DNA from: Billgrantia lactosivorans
GTDB taxonomy: Bacteria; Pseudomonadota; Gammaproteobacteria; Pseudomonadales; Halomonadaceae
NCBI RefSeq assembly: GCF_003254665.1
Contig: NZ_QHGY01000002.1
Coordinates: forward strand, 479,517-543,516
Length of the DNA: 64,000 nt
Reading direction: 5' to 3'
This document shows positions 17,904 to 25,821 of this stretch, piece after piece. The notes below the pieces were generated by a model. The model did no database searches. It was not told the origin of the DNA and saw only the letters and a program-made list of their open reading frames with translations. Position numbers and translations under genes: made by a program. The stretch's first letter is position 1; every line of letters begins with the position of its first letter.

Positions 17904-18307
17904 CGCCAGCGTTGACCGTGAAATCCCCCGGGCAGCTACGCTGAAGGGATCTGCTGCTGGCCGCTTTCCCTTCAGTCGTCCCGCTGGTCGCATGCCCTGC
18001 CGGTCGGAGTGCCGTTGTTCACCGGTGCTGGGGGGCTGGCGAGACTGCGGCCGCGCTGGCCCCAGCGCTGCCGACAGCCCTGCCCTCGCTAGGGCGCAGC
18101 GCGGCGACGTCGCGCTGCGTCCTAACAACGTTTAATCCCCGGCCGCGCAGCGATCGAACCCTTGTCGCCTCCGGCGTTCTCATGATTATCCTTACCTTGC
18201 GTTGATTCTTTGCCACCCACTCTGGCCCGAAGTGTCTAGGCTGATGAGTAACCCACGGCGGCTACTCCGACCGGGTGGCCAACGGGGTAGGCAAACAGGA
18301 GGCTTCG
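17904..18307. other. 404-bp intergenic region between fadH and prkA, rich in inverted repeats
   Basis: No convincing gene was seen. It holds a perfect 9-bp inverted repeat with a 17-base loop (17941-17949 and 17967-17975), a possible fadH terminator lacking a T-run. A nested hairpin follows: GCGCTGC/GCAGCGC at 18065-18071 and 18096-18102, enclosing GCCCT/AGGGC at 18082-18095. Its right arm can pair instead with GTCGCGCTGC near 18110-18119, so alternative folds are possible. The rest should contain the prkA promoter, which I could not place. I saw no clear sigma-54 site. Confidence 0.6.
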
Positions 18308-20230
18308 ATGAGCATCTTCGATCATGTGCAGAACCGCTTCTCTCGTGTCCAGCAGGAGGAAATGAGCCTGCAGGAGTACCTGGAGCTGTGTCGTGAGGAC
18401 CCCATGGCCTACGCCAGCGCCGCCGAGCGGATGCTGAAGGCCATCGGCGAACCCGAGGTGATCGACACCGCCAAGGATCCGCGGCTCTCCCGTATCTTTT
18501 CCAACAAGGTGATTCGTCGCTATCCGGCCTTCTCCGAGTTCTACGGCATGGAGGAGGCGATCGAGCAGATCGTGGCCTACTTTCGGCATGCCGCCCAGGG
18601 GCTCGAGGAGCGCAAGCAGATCCTCTACCTGCTGGGCCCGGTGGGGGGCGGCAAGTCGTCGCTGGCCGAACGGCTCAAGCTGCTGATGGAACGGATCCCG
18701 TTCTATGCCATCAAGGGCTCGCCGGTCTACGAGTCGCCGCTGGGGCTCTTTTCGCCCGAGGAGGACGGTGAGCTGCTCGAGAAGGAGTACGGTATCCCGC
18801 GCCGCTACGTGAAGAGCGTGATGTCGCCCTGGGCGGCCAAGCGACTCAAGGAGTACGGCGGCGACATCTCGCAGTTCAAGGTGGTACGCCTGTACCCCTC
18901 CCGGCTCAACCAGATCGCCATCTCCAAGACCGAGCCGGGCGACGAGAACAACCAGGACATCTCCTCGCTGGTGGGCAAGGTCGACATCCGCCAGCTCGAA
19001 CTCTATTCCCAGGACGACCCGGACGCCTACAGCTTCTCCGGCGGGCTGTGCAAGGCCAACCAGGGCCTGATGGAGTTCATCGAGATGTTCAAGGCGCCGA
19101 TCAAGGTGCTGCACCCGCTGCTGACCGCGACCCAGGAGGGCAACTACAACCCCACCGAGGGCATGGGGGCGATCCCCTTCGAGGGCATCGTGCTGGCCCA
19201 CTCCAACGAGAGCGAGTGGCAGGCATTCCGCAACAACCGCAACAACGAGGCGTTCCTCGATCGCGTCTACATTGTCAAGGTGCCCTACTGCCTGCGCGTG
19301 ACCGAGGAGATCAACATCTACAAGAAGCTGCTCGAGCACTCCTCGCTGGCCGAGGCGCCCTGCGCCCCGGATACCCTGCGCATGCTGGCGCAGTTCTCGG
19401 TGCTCTCGCGCCTCAAGGAGCCGGAGAACTCCAGCATCTACTCAAAGATGCGCGTCTACGACGGCGAGAACCTCAAGGACACCGACCCCAAGGCCAAGTC
19501 GATCCAGGAGTACCGCGACGCGGCGGGGGTCGACGAGGGCATGGACGGGCTCTCCACCCGCTTCGCCTTCAAGATCCTGTCGAAGGTGTTCAACTTCGAC
19601 AACCACGAGATCGCCGCCAACCCGGTCCATCTGCTCTACGTGCTGGAGCAGCGCCTCGAGCAGGAGCACCTGCCGAAGGAGACTTTCGAGCGCTACCTGC
19701 GCTACATCAAGGAGTTCCTGGCGCCGCGCTACGTCGACTTCATCGGCAAGGAGATCCAGACCGCCTATCTCGAGTCCTACTCCGAGTACGGCCAGAACAT
19801 CTTCGACCGCTACGTCACCTATGCCGACTTCTGGATCCAGGACCAGGAGTACCGCGACCCCGAGACCGGCGAGCTGTTCAACCGCCAGGCGCTCAACGAG
19901 GAACTGGAGAAGATCGAGAAGCCGGCCGGCATCTCCAACCCCAAGGACTTCCGCCACGAAGTGGTCAACTTCGTGCTGCGCGCGCGCGCCCAGAACAACG
20001 GCATGAACCCGAGCTGGCAGTCCTACGAGAAGCTGCGCGGGGTGATCGAGCACAAGATGTTCGCCAACACCGAGGAACTGCTGCCGGTGATCTCGTTCAA
20101 CGCCAAGGCCTCGACCGCGGACCAGAAGAAGCACGAGGACTTCGTGGCGCGCATGAAGGAGCGTGGCTATACCGAGAAGCAGGTGCGGCTGCTCTCGGAG
20201 TGGTATCTGCGGGTGCGTAAATCGCAATAA
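18308..20230 (+). CDS. prkA: PrkA-family serine protein kinase / AAA+ protein
   Basis: PrkA (YeaG in E. coli) is a 640-residue protein with an N-terminal AAA+ domain and a C-terminal kinase-like domain. It is induced by starvation and stress. The Walker A motif GPVGGGKSS is at residues 110-118, and the sequence follows the family throughout. The ATG was chosen because AGGAGG lies 7 bases upstream; an earlier in-frame start adds 11 unlikely residues. It heads a three-gene unit with yeaH and spoVR, with gaps of only 23 and 17 bases. In many proteobacteria this trio is sigma-S or nitrogen-starvation controlled; no such promoter was identified here. Confidence 0.95.
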   Translation: MSIFDHVQNRFSRVQQEEMSLQEYLELCREDPMAYASAAERMLKAIGEPEVIDTAKDPRLSRIFSNKVIRRYPAFSEFYGMEEAIEQIVAYFRHAAQGLEERKQILYLLGPVGGGKSSLAERLKLLMERIPFYAIKGSPVYESPLGLFSPEEDGELLEKEYGIPRRYVKSVMSPWAAKRLKEYGGDISQFKVVRLYPSRLNQIAISKTEPGDENNQDISSLVGKVDIRQLELYSQDDPDAYSFSGGLCKANQGLMEFIEMFKAPIKVLHPLLTATQEGNYNPTEGMGAIPFEGIVLAHSNESEWQAFRNNRNNEAFLDRVYIVKVPYCLRVTEEINIYKKLLEHSSLAEAPCAPDTLRMLAQFSVLSRLKEPENSSIYSKMRVYDGENLKDTDPKAKSIQEYRDAAGVDEGMDGLSTRFAFKILSKVFNFDNHEIAANPVHLLYVLEQRLEQEHLPKETFERYLRYIKEFLAPRYVDFIGKEIQTAYLESYSEYGQNIFDRYVTYADFWIQDQEYRDPETGELFNRQALNEELEKIEKPAGISNPKDFRHEVVNFVLRARAQNNGMNPSWQSYEKLRGVIEHKMFANTEELLPVISFNAKASTADQKKHEDFVARMKERGYTEKQVRLLSEWYLRVRKSQ

Positions 20231-20253
20231 GTGGCGCGAGCCAGGAGGTCAAC

Positions 20254-21537
20254 ATGACCTATTTCATCGATCGACGCGCCAACGCCAAGAACAAGAGCGC
20301 CGTGAACCGTCAGCGCTTCCTCGATCGCTACCGGACGCACATCAAGCGTTCGGTCGAGGAAGCCGTCAACCGCCGCTCGATCACCGACATGGAGCGCGGC
20401 GAGAAGGTCTCGATCCCGACGCGCGACATCTCCGAGCCGGTGTTCCAGCACGGCCCGGGCGGCAAGCGCACCATCGTCAGCCCCGGCAACAAGGAGTTCG
20501 TCGAGGGCGATCGCCTGCGCCGCCCCAGCGGCGGCGGCGGCGGGGATGGCGCCGGCGAGGGCGGGGCCTCGAACCAGGGCGAGGGCATGGACGAGTTCGC
20601 CTTCAGCCTCACCCGTGAGGAGTTCCTCGACTTCGTCTTCGACGGCCTGGAGCTGCCGCACCTCGAGCGCAAGGCGCTCAAGGACCTGGACGAAGTGAAG
20701 CCGGTACGCGCCGGGGTGACCCGCGATGGCGTGCCGGCGCGGATCAACATCGTACGCTCCATGCGCGAGGCCTATGCCCGGCGCATCGCCATGCGCGCGC
20801 CCCTGCGCCGCGCGCTGCGCGCTGCACAGGAGGCGCTGGACGAGGAGGAGCGCAAGGACCCGGTGCTGCGCAACCCATCTCGCATCGCCGAACTCAAGGC
20901 CGAGATCGAGCGCCTCGAGAAGCGGCTCGAGGCGGTGCCCTTCATCGACACCTATGACCTGCGCTACAACAACCTGATCAACCAGCCGCAACCCTCGAGC
21001 AAGGCGGTGATGTTCTGCGTCATGGACGTCTCGGGCTCCATGACCCAGGCCCACAAGGACATCGCCAAGCGTTTCTTCCTGCTGTTGTACCTGTTCCTCG
21101 AGCGCAACTACGAGAAGGTCGAGCTGGTCTTCGTGCGCCACCACACCGCGGCCAAGGAGGTCGACGAAGAGGAGTTCTTCTACTCGCGCGAGACCGGCGG
21201 CACCATCGTCTCCAGTGCCCTGACCCTGGTCGACGAGATCATCACCCGGCGCTATCCGCCGACCCAGTGGAACCTCTACGTGGCCCAGGCCTCGGACGGC
21301 GACAACTGGGACGACGACTCGGTGAATTGCCGCGAACGGCTGATGAAGTCGCTGATGCCGCGCCTGCAGTACTACACCTACGTGGAGATCACCCCCCATG
21401 CCCACCAGGCGCTGTGGGAGGAGTACGAGACAGTGGCCGCCGAGTTCCCCGACCGCTTCGCCATGCGCCAGATTGTCGAGGCGGGCGATATCTATCCGGT
21501 GTTCCGCGAGCTGTTCAAGCGCCGTGCCGCCCATTGA
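20254..21537 (+). CDS. yeaH: YeaH/YhbH family protein (DUF444, von Willebrand A-like)
   Basis: This 427-residue DUF444 protein is the usual partner of PrkA. The N-terminus ([20 protein letters not shown]) is diagnostic. A Gly-rich linker near residues 90-105 is followed by helical segments. A vWA-like domain with the metal-binding motif MDVSGSM occurs near residue 258. Its exact biochemical role is not established; it acts with PrkA and SpoVR in stress survival in other bacteria. The ribosome-binding site is AGGAGG. Confidence 0.94.
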   Translation: MTYFIDRRANAKNKSAVNRQRFLDRYRTHIKRSVEEAVNRRSITDMERGEKVSIPTRDISEPVFQHGPGGKRTIVSPGNKEFVEGDRLRRPSGGGGGDGAGEGGASNQGEGMDEFAFSLTREEFLDFVFDGLELPHLERKALKDLDEVKPVRAGVTRDGVPARINIVRSMREAYARRIAMRAPLRRALRAAQEALDEEERKDPVLRNPSRIAELKAEIERLEKRLEAVPFIDTYDLRYNNLINQPQPSSKAVMFCVMDVSGSMTQAHKDIAKRFFLLLYLFLERNYEKVELVFVRHHTAAKEVDEEEFFYSRETGGTIVSSALTLVDEIITRRYPPTQWNLYVAQASDGDNWDDDSVNCRERLMKSLMPRLQYYTYVEITPHAHQALWEEYETVAAEFPDRFAMRQIVEAGDIYPVFRELFKRRAAH

Positions 21538-21554
21538 CGCGACGAGGAGGCATC

Positions 21555-23111
21555 ATGACCCGACGCAAGCCGATCGCCACCGGTTCCGACTGGAATTTCG
21601 AGATCCTCGAGGCGTACGAGCATGAGCTGGCGAGGCTGGCCGATGAGTACCGGCTGGACACCTATCCCAACCAGATCGAGATCATCACCACCGAGCAGAT
21701 GATGGACGCCTACGCCAGCGTGGGGATGCCGGTGGGCTACCACCACTGGTCGTTCGGCAAGCAGTTCCTGGCGGTGGAGCAGGCCTATCGGCGCGGCCAG
21801 ATGGGGCTGGCCTACGAGCTGGTGATCAACTCCGACCCCTGCATCGCCTACCTGATGGAGGAAAACACGCTGATGATGCAGGTGCTGGTGATGGCCCACG
21901 CCTGCTACGGCCACAACTCGTTCTTCAAGGGCAACTACCTGTTTCGCACCTGGACCGACGCCAGCTCGATCGTCGACTACCTGGTGTTCGCCCGCCGCTA
22001 CGTGGCCGAATGCGAGGAGCGCCACGGCGTCACTGCCGTCGAGCAACTGCTCGACGCCTGCCATGCGCTGCAGAACTACGGTGTCGACCGTTACAAACGC
22101 CCCTCGCCGATCTCCGCCGAGGAGGAGGTGCGGCGCCAGGCGGAGCGCGAGGAGTATCTTCAGGCCCAGGTCAACACCCTGTGGCGTACCATCCCGGGGC
22201 GCCCGCAGTCGGATCTCCTGGCCGGCAGCGCCGACAGCGAGGACGATCCGCTGGGGCTGCATGCGGGGGGACGCTATCCCCCCGAGCCGCAGGAGAACCT
22301 GCTCTACTTCCTCGAGAAGAACGCGCCGCTGCTGGCCCCCTGGCAGCGCGAGATCGTGCGCATCGTGCGCAAGCTGGCGCAGTACTTCTATCCCCAGCGC
22401 CAGACCCAGGTGATGAACGAGGGGTGGGCCTCGTTCTGGCACTACACGCTGATGAACCGGCTCTACGACGAGGGGCTGGTCGACGAGGGGCTGATGCTGG
22501 AGTTCCTGCAGTCGCATACCGCGGTGGTCAGCCAGCCCGGCTTCGACAGCCCCTTCTACAGCGGCATCAATCCCTACGCGCTGGGCTTCGCCATGTTCAG
22601 CGACATCAAGCGCATGTGCGAGAACCCCACCGACGAGGACCGCGAGTGGTTCCCCGACACCGCGGGCAGCGACTGGCTCGAGGCGGTGCACTTCGCCATG
22701 CGCAACTTCAAGGACGAGTCCTTCATCCAGCAGTTCCTGTCACCCAAGGTGATGCGCGACCTCAAGCTGTTCAGCATCGTCGACGACGATCAGGAGGAGA
22801 TGCTCGAGGTCACGGCCATCCACGACGAGCGTGGCTATCGCCGGATCCGCGAGGCGCTGGCGCAGCAGTATGCGCTGTCGCTGCGTGAGCCCAACATCCA
22901 GGTCTACGAGGCCAACATCCGCGGCAACCGGGCGCTGACCCTGCACCACGTGCAGGACAGCCGACGTCCCATGGGGCGGAGCGTCTATCCGGTGATCCGG
23001 CATCTCCATCAGCTCTGGGGCTTTCCCGTGCGGCTGGAGTCGCTCGCCGAGGACGGCTCGGTCGTGCGGCGCTACCAGTGGCCGCTACCCGACGAGGATG
23101 GCAAGGAGTAA
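21555..23111 (+). CDS. SpoVR-family protein (YcgB-like)
   Basis: This 518-residue protein belongs to the SpoVR family, named from a Bacillus spore cortex gene but widespread in non-sporulating bacteria. Conserved stretches include YPNQIEIITTEQMMDAY, GMPVGYHHWSFGK and ENTLMMQVLVMAHACYGH. Several conserved His and Glu residues suggest a metal site, but activity is unknown. The ATG with GAGGAGG upstream was chosen; the longer frame reads through yeaH. As the third gene of the prkA unit it is very likely cotranscribed. Confidence 0.94.
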   Translation: MTRRKPIATGSDWNFEILEAYEHELARLADEYRLDTYPNQIEIITTEQMMDAYASVGMPVGYHHWSFGKQFLAVEQAYRRGQMGLAYELVINSDPCIAYLMEENTLMMQVLVMAHACYGHNSFFKGNYLFRTWTDASSIVDYLVFARRYVAECEERHGVTAVEQLLDACHALQNYGVDRYKRPSPISAEEEVRRQAEREEYLQAQVNTLWRTIPGRPQSDLLAGSADSEDDPLGLHAGGRYPPEPQENLLYFLEKNAPLLAPWQREIVRIVRKLAQYFYPQRQTQVMNEGWASFWHYTLMNRLYDEGLVDEGLMLEFLQSHTAVVSQPGFDSPFYSGINPYALGFAMFSDIKRMCENPTDEDREWFPDTAGSDWLEAVHFAMRNFKDESFIQQFLSPKVMRDLKLFSIVDDDQEEMLEVTAIHDERGYRRIREALAQQYALSLREPNIQVYEANIRGNRALTLHHVQDSRRPMGRSVYPVIRHLHQLWGFPVRLESLAEDGSVVRRYQWPLPDEDGKE

Positions 23112-23136
23112 CACGCCGGCGGGGGCTGAGTGAGGC

Positions 23137-23472
23137 TCACTCCGCGGTGACCCAGGACTGGCACCAGCCGCCGGGCTCGACGCTGTTCTGGGGAAACAGC
23201 TGACAGCCTTCGCTGCGGCGTTCGAAGAACATGCAGTTGCGGCAGGTTTCTCCCTCCTCGTAGGCGGGATGGTCGCTGGCCTGCTCGGCCACTTCGACGT
23301 AGTTCAAGGCCTGGGCCTGCCGGTTGTCGGGGTCGAGTCTCGGCAGGCTCTGGGCGAAGGCCTGGCGTGACAGAATGCCGATTCCCAGTGGCAGGGCCAT
23401 CACGCCTATCAGGCTGCTGCGTAGGAACTCACGCCGGCTCGGTTCGGCCGAGGGTCGGCACTTACTGACCAT
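23137..23472 (-). CDS. High-potential iron-sulfur protein (HiPIP), Tat-exported
   Basis: HiPIPs are small periplasmic 4Fe-4S electron carriers. The 111-residue precursor begins with a twin-arginine signal (SRREFLRSSLIGVMALPLG, cleavage probably after AFAQ). The mature domain has the four cluster cysteines in CRNCMFF, GCQLFPQ and GGWCQSW. The ATG at 23472 is supported by AGGAG 9 bases upstream; a longer frame adds non-conserved sequence. The gene is convergent with spoVR and lies 1.3 kb before the caa3 oxidase operon. A role as electron donor to that oxidase is inference only. Confidence 0.92.
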   Translation of the reverse strand: MVSKCRPSAEPSRREFLRSSLIGVMALPLGIGILSRQAFAQSLPRLDPDNRQAQALNYVEVAEQASDHPAYEEGETCRNCMFFERRSEGCQLFPQNSVEPGGWCQSWVTAE

Positions 23473-23796
23473 GGATGGTTCTCCTGCTTCGACACGGTCC
23501 AATGATACCCGCATCAGGCCAGATTGACGCCAGGATCGGCACCGTGCACCGCTCGCGTAATCAGACCCGACGGGGGGGCAGAAGTTCTTCTGCGACAAGC
23601 AGGGAACACTTTTCCTCCCGGGGTCGCAATTGCCGAATGTGTCGCTGTGTTGCCGTTACGTGTCGTGCGGTTTCAGCAGGCCAACGCGCCTGTCGATGGC
23701 GCGGTGTCGAGATGGGGTCGCCAACGGCGGTAAACCTGGCTCCGCTGCCCTACATTGGCTAGGGTGGGTTCACACTGCTGCTGCAAGGATGCTGTT
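23473..23796. other. 324-bp divergent intergenic region between the HiPIP and HemJ-like genes
   Basis: No gene supported. It should hold back-to-back promoters for the HiPIP gene and the HemJ/CopD-like gene. Near its end CCCTA and TAGGG (23748-23752 and 23760-23764) form a 5-bp inverted repeat with a 7-base spacer. I could not assign -35/-10 boxes with confidence. Confidence 0.5.
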
Positions 23797-24219
23797 ATGC
23801 CGTGGATCAAGATCCTGCACATCGCCACGCTGCTGTGCTGGTGTGCGGCGCTGCTCTATCTGCCCGCCCTGCTGCTGGCAAGCGCCAGGGCGCGCGGAGG
23901 AGAGGCCACCTTCGACGTGCCTGCTCCGGCTCTGCTGCGCTTCTTGTTCACCCATGTCGCCACCCCCTTCGCCTTGCTGGCGATCATGAGCGGCACGCTG
24001 CTGTTCCTCGTCGGGCGGTTGACCGGCGGATGGCTGGTGCTGAAGTTGATGGCGGTGAGCGGCATGGTGCTGTGCCATGTGCTGTGCGGCGCCCTGATCG
24101 TGCGACTGGAGCGGGAGCAGTTTCGATTCCTGGCACCTGCCAGCGGGCTGCTGGCTGCCACCTCCGCGGCGCTGATGCTCAGCGTGCTGGTGCTGGTGCT
24201 GAGCAAGCCATTCGACTGA
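23797..24219 (+). CDS. HemJ/CopD-like membrane protein
   Basis: This 140-residue integral membrane protein has four predicted helices. The N-terminus MPWIKILHIATLLCWCAALLYLP resembles HemJ (protoporphyrinogen oxidase) and the CopD family, with His in the first helix and YLP after it. A later WLVLKLMAV segment and LCH match the conserved Lys and His region. HemJ normally has Arg after YLP; here it is Ala, so it is probably a paralogue rather than true HemJ. The chosen ATG has AAGGA upstream. Its place before the caa3 oxidase suggests a haem- or copper-related assembly role, which is inferred. Confidence 0.75.
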   Translation: MPWIKILHIATLLCWCAALLYLPALLLASARARGGEATFDVPAPALLRFLFTHVATPFALLAIMSGTLLFLVGRLTGGWLVLKLMAVSGMVLCHVLCGALIVRLEREQFRFLAPASGLLAATSAALMLSVLVLVLSKPFD

Positions 24220-24264
24220 GGCATGACAAGGAGAGTCACGATGCCGGATCCCATCCAGTCTGCC

Positions 24265-24729
24265 TCACTTGTCGTCGATCTCGACGCCCACCGCCTTCTC
24301 GTAGACCAGCGTGCCGCCAAGGGCGCCGGTGAGGCCGACCAGGGCAGCGGTGAGCAGGGACAGGGCGATGGCCCAGGGCAGCAGCTCGGCGGCGTCCAGG
24401 TAACGCCACAGCCAGTTGAGCGAGGCCAGCGACAGCATCATCACCGCCACGATGGCGTGACACCAGCCGAGAAGCTTGCGTCGGATCCGATAGATCGTGA
24501 CAAGGTCGATCAGGCCCACGGTGCTGGCGATCCAGCCACTCAGTGCGCCGGTACCGGCCAACCACAGGCCTGCCTGCGCCCAGAACGCATCGCCGGTATA
24601 GAGATAGGCGGCATCGCTGCCGACCAGCAGCAGCAGGCAGGCGACGGGAAAGTGCACCAGGGTCGGGTGCAGCGGGTGGCCGAAGATGGCAATGCGGCTA
24701 GGGATGGTGCGGATCGGTTGGTCGGCCAT
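24265..24729 (-). CDS. DUF2231 membrane protein
   Basis: This 154-residue protein has four membrane helices and the DUF2231 hallmark GHPLHPTLVHFPVA near the N-terminus. Function is unknown; members often sit near cytochrome and oxidase genes. The ATG is supported by AAGGA 8 bases upstream. It lies on the minus strand between the HemJ-like gene and coxB, transcribed away from the oxidase operon. Its start region overlaps the only non-ATG start candidate for coxB. Confidence 0.88.
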   Translation of the reverse strand: MADQPIRTIPSRIAIFGHPLHPTLVHFPVACLLLLVGSDAAYLYTGDAFWAQAGLWLAGTGALSGWIASTVGLIDLVTIYRIRRKLLGWCHAIVAVMMLSLASLNWLWRYLDAAELLPWAIALSLLTAALVGLTGALGGTLVYEKAVGVEIDDK

Positions 24730-25821
24730 GTTCGCGTCCTTTGCGATCGGTTCAGGGCTCTCCCTGGCATTCAACGCCCTGGCCGGCATCGGGTCAACCG
24801 CCCGGGCCGGCCCCCTCGGTGGAGCCTGTGGCTGCCAGGCCTGCTGGCCGGCTGCAGTGGCGAGATGTCGACCCTCGACGTCGCGGGCGAGGCCGCGCGC
24901 TCCCAGTTCTGGATCTGGTGGGCCATGCTGGCGGTGGCCGTGGTCGTTGCGCTCGGCGTGTTTGCGCTGTGGTTCTACACCTTTCGCCGCCGCCAGCCGC
25001 CGCCGCGCACGCCGCACGAGGAGCGCCGCATCATGCTGCGCTGGGTGCTGGGTGGCGGCATCGCGCTGCCGGTGGCGAGCATCCTCGTGCTGCTGGTGTT
25101 CGCCGCGCCGAGCGGCCGCGGCATGCTGCCGCTACCGGACGACGATGCCGAGCGCATCGAGGTGGTTGGCCACCAGTGGTGGTGGGAGGTACGCTATCCC
25201 GGCGAGGAGGGGGAGCGCGACGTGGTCACCGCCAATCGGCTGGTGATGCCGGCCGGCGAGCCCGTCGACTTCCGCATCACCAGTGCCGACGTCATCCACG
25301 CCTTCTGGATTCCGCGCCTCGGCGGCAAGCGGGACATGGTGCCCGGGCGTCATAGCACCATTCGCCTCACGGCCGACTCCCCCGGGGTATTCGGCGCGCA
25401 GTGCGGCGAGTACTGCGGGGCGCAGCACACCCACATGCTGCTCCATGTCGAGGCACTCGAGCGCGACGACTACGACGCCTGGCTCGAGGAGCGGCGTGCC
25501 TCGACCGGCCCGGGCGACGGCGACGACGGGGCCCTCGAAGCCTTCGGCGAGCACTGCGCGTCCTGCCACACGGTGGGGGGATTTCCCGAGGAACTGGTGG
25601 TCGATGACCTGGAGCACGGCGTGCGCGGCCCCGATCTCAGCGACATCGGCTCCCGACCCACGCTGGGCGCCGGCGTGCTGCCCATGGAAGAGGGCGCCAT
25701 CGCCTACTGGCTCGAGCATCACCAGACGCTCAAGCCCGGCAACCGGATGCCGCCCCATGACCATATCGATACCGAGACGCTGCAGGCGATCGGTGCCTGG
25801 CTGGAGACGCTGCAACCATGA
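24718..25821 (+). CDS. coxB: Cytochrome c oxidase subunit II with fused cytochrome c (caa3 type); start uncertain
   Basis: The protein carries the CuA centre: HQWWWEVRYP, ADVIHAFWIP and C-x3-C-x3-H-x3-M from 25402. A fused C-terminal cytochrome c has CASCH at 25555-25569 and a Met ligand in NRMPPHD, the caa3 layout. A lipobox-like LPGLLAGC and a membrane helix lie near the N-terminus, so coding must begin before 24840. There is no in-frame ATG there. The TTG at 24718 is given as the start but makes an unusually long N-region; the ATG at 24865 would lose the lipobox. The stop overlaps the next gene by four bases. Confidence 0.85.
   Translation: MVGHVRVLCDRFRALPGIQRPGRHRVNRPGRPPRWSLWLPGLLAGCSGEMSTLDVAGEAARSQFWIWWAMLAVAVVVALGVFALWFYTFRRRQPPPRTPHEERRIMLRWVLGGGIALPVASILVLLVFAAPSGRGMLPLPDDDAERIEVVGHQWWWEVRYPGEEGERDVVTANRLVMPAGEPVDFRITSADVIHAFWIPRLGGKRDMVPGRHSTIRLTADSPGVFGAQCGEYCGAQHTHMLLHVEALERDDYDAWLEERRASTGPGDGDDGALEAFGEHCASCHTVGGFPEELVVDDLEHGVRGPDLSDIGSRPTLGAGVLPMEEGAIAYWLEHHQTLKPGNRMPPHDHIDTETLQAIGAWLETLQP

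Noticed and set aside
15720..18128. Long minus-strand frame opposite fadH (802 codons)
   Set aside because: A shadow of high-GC codon use; no recognisable domain, low-complexity His, Ala and Gly content.
18019..18216. 65-codon minus-strand frame before prkA
   Set aside because: No ribosome-binding site, Arg- and Ala-rich composition, and it lies in a structured intergenic region.
18120..18307. Sigma-54 promoter for prkA
   Set aside because: I looked for TGGCAC-N5-TTGC spacing and found only partial matches.
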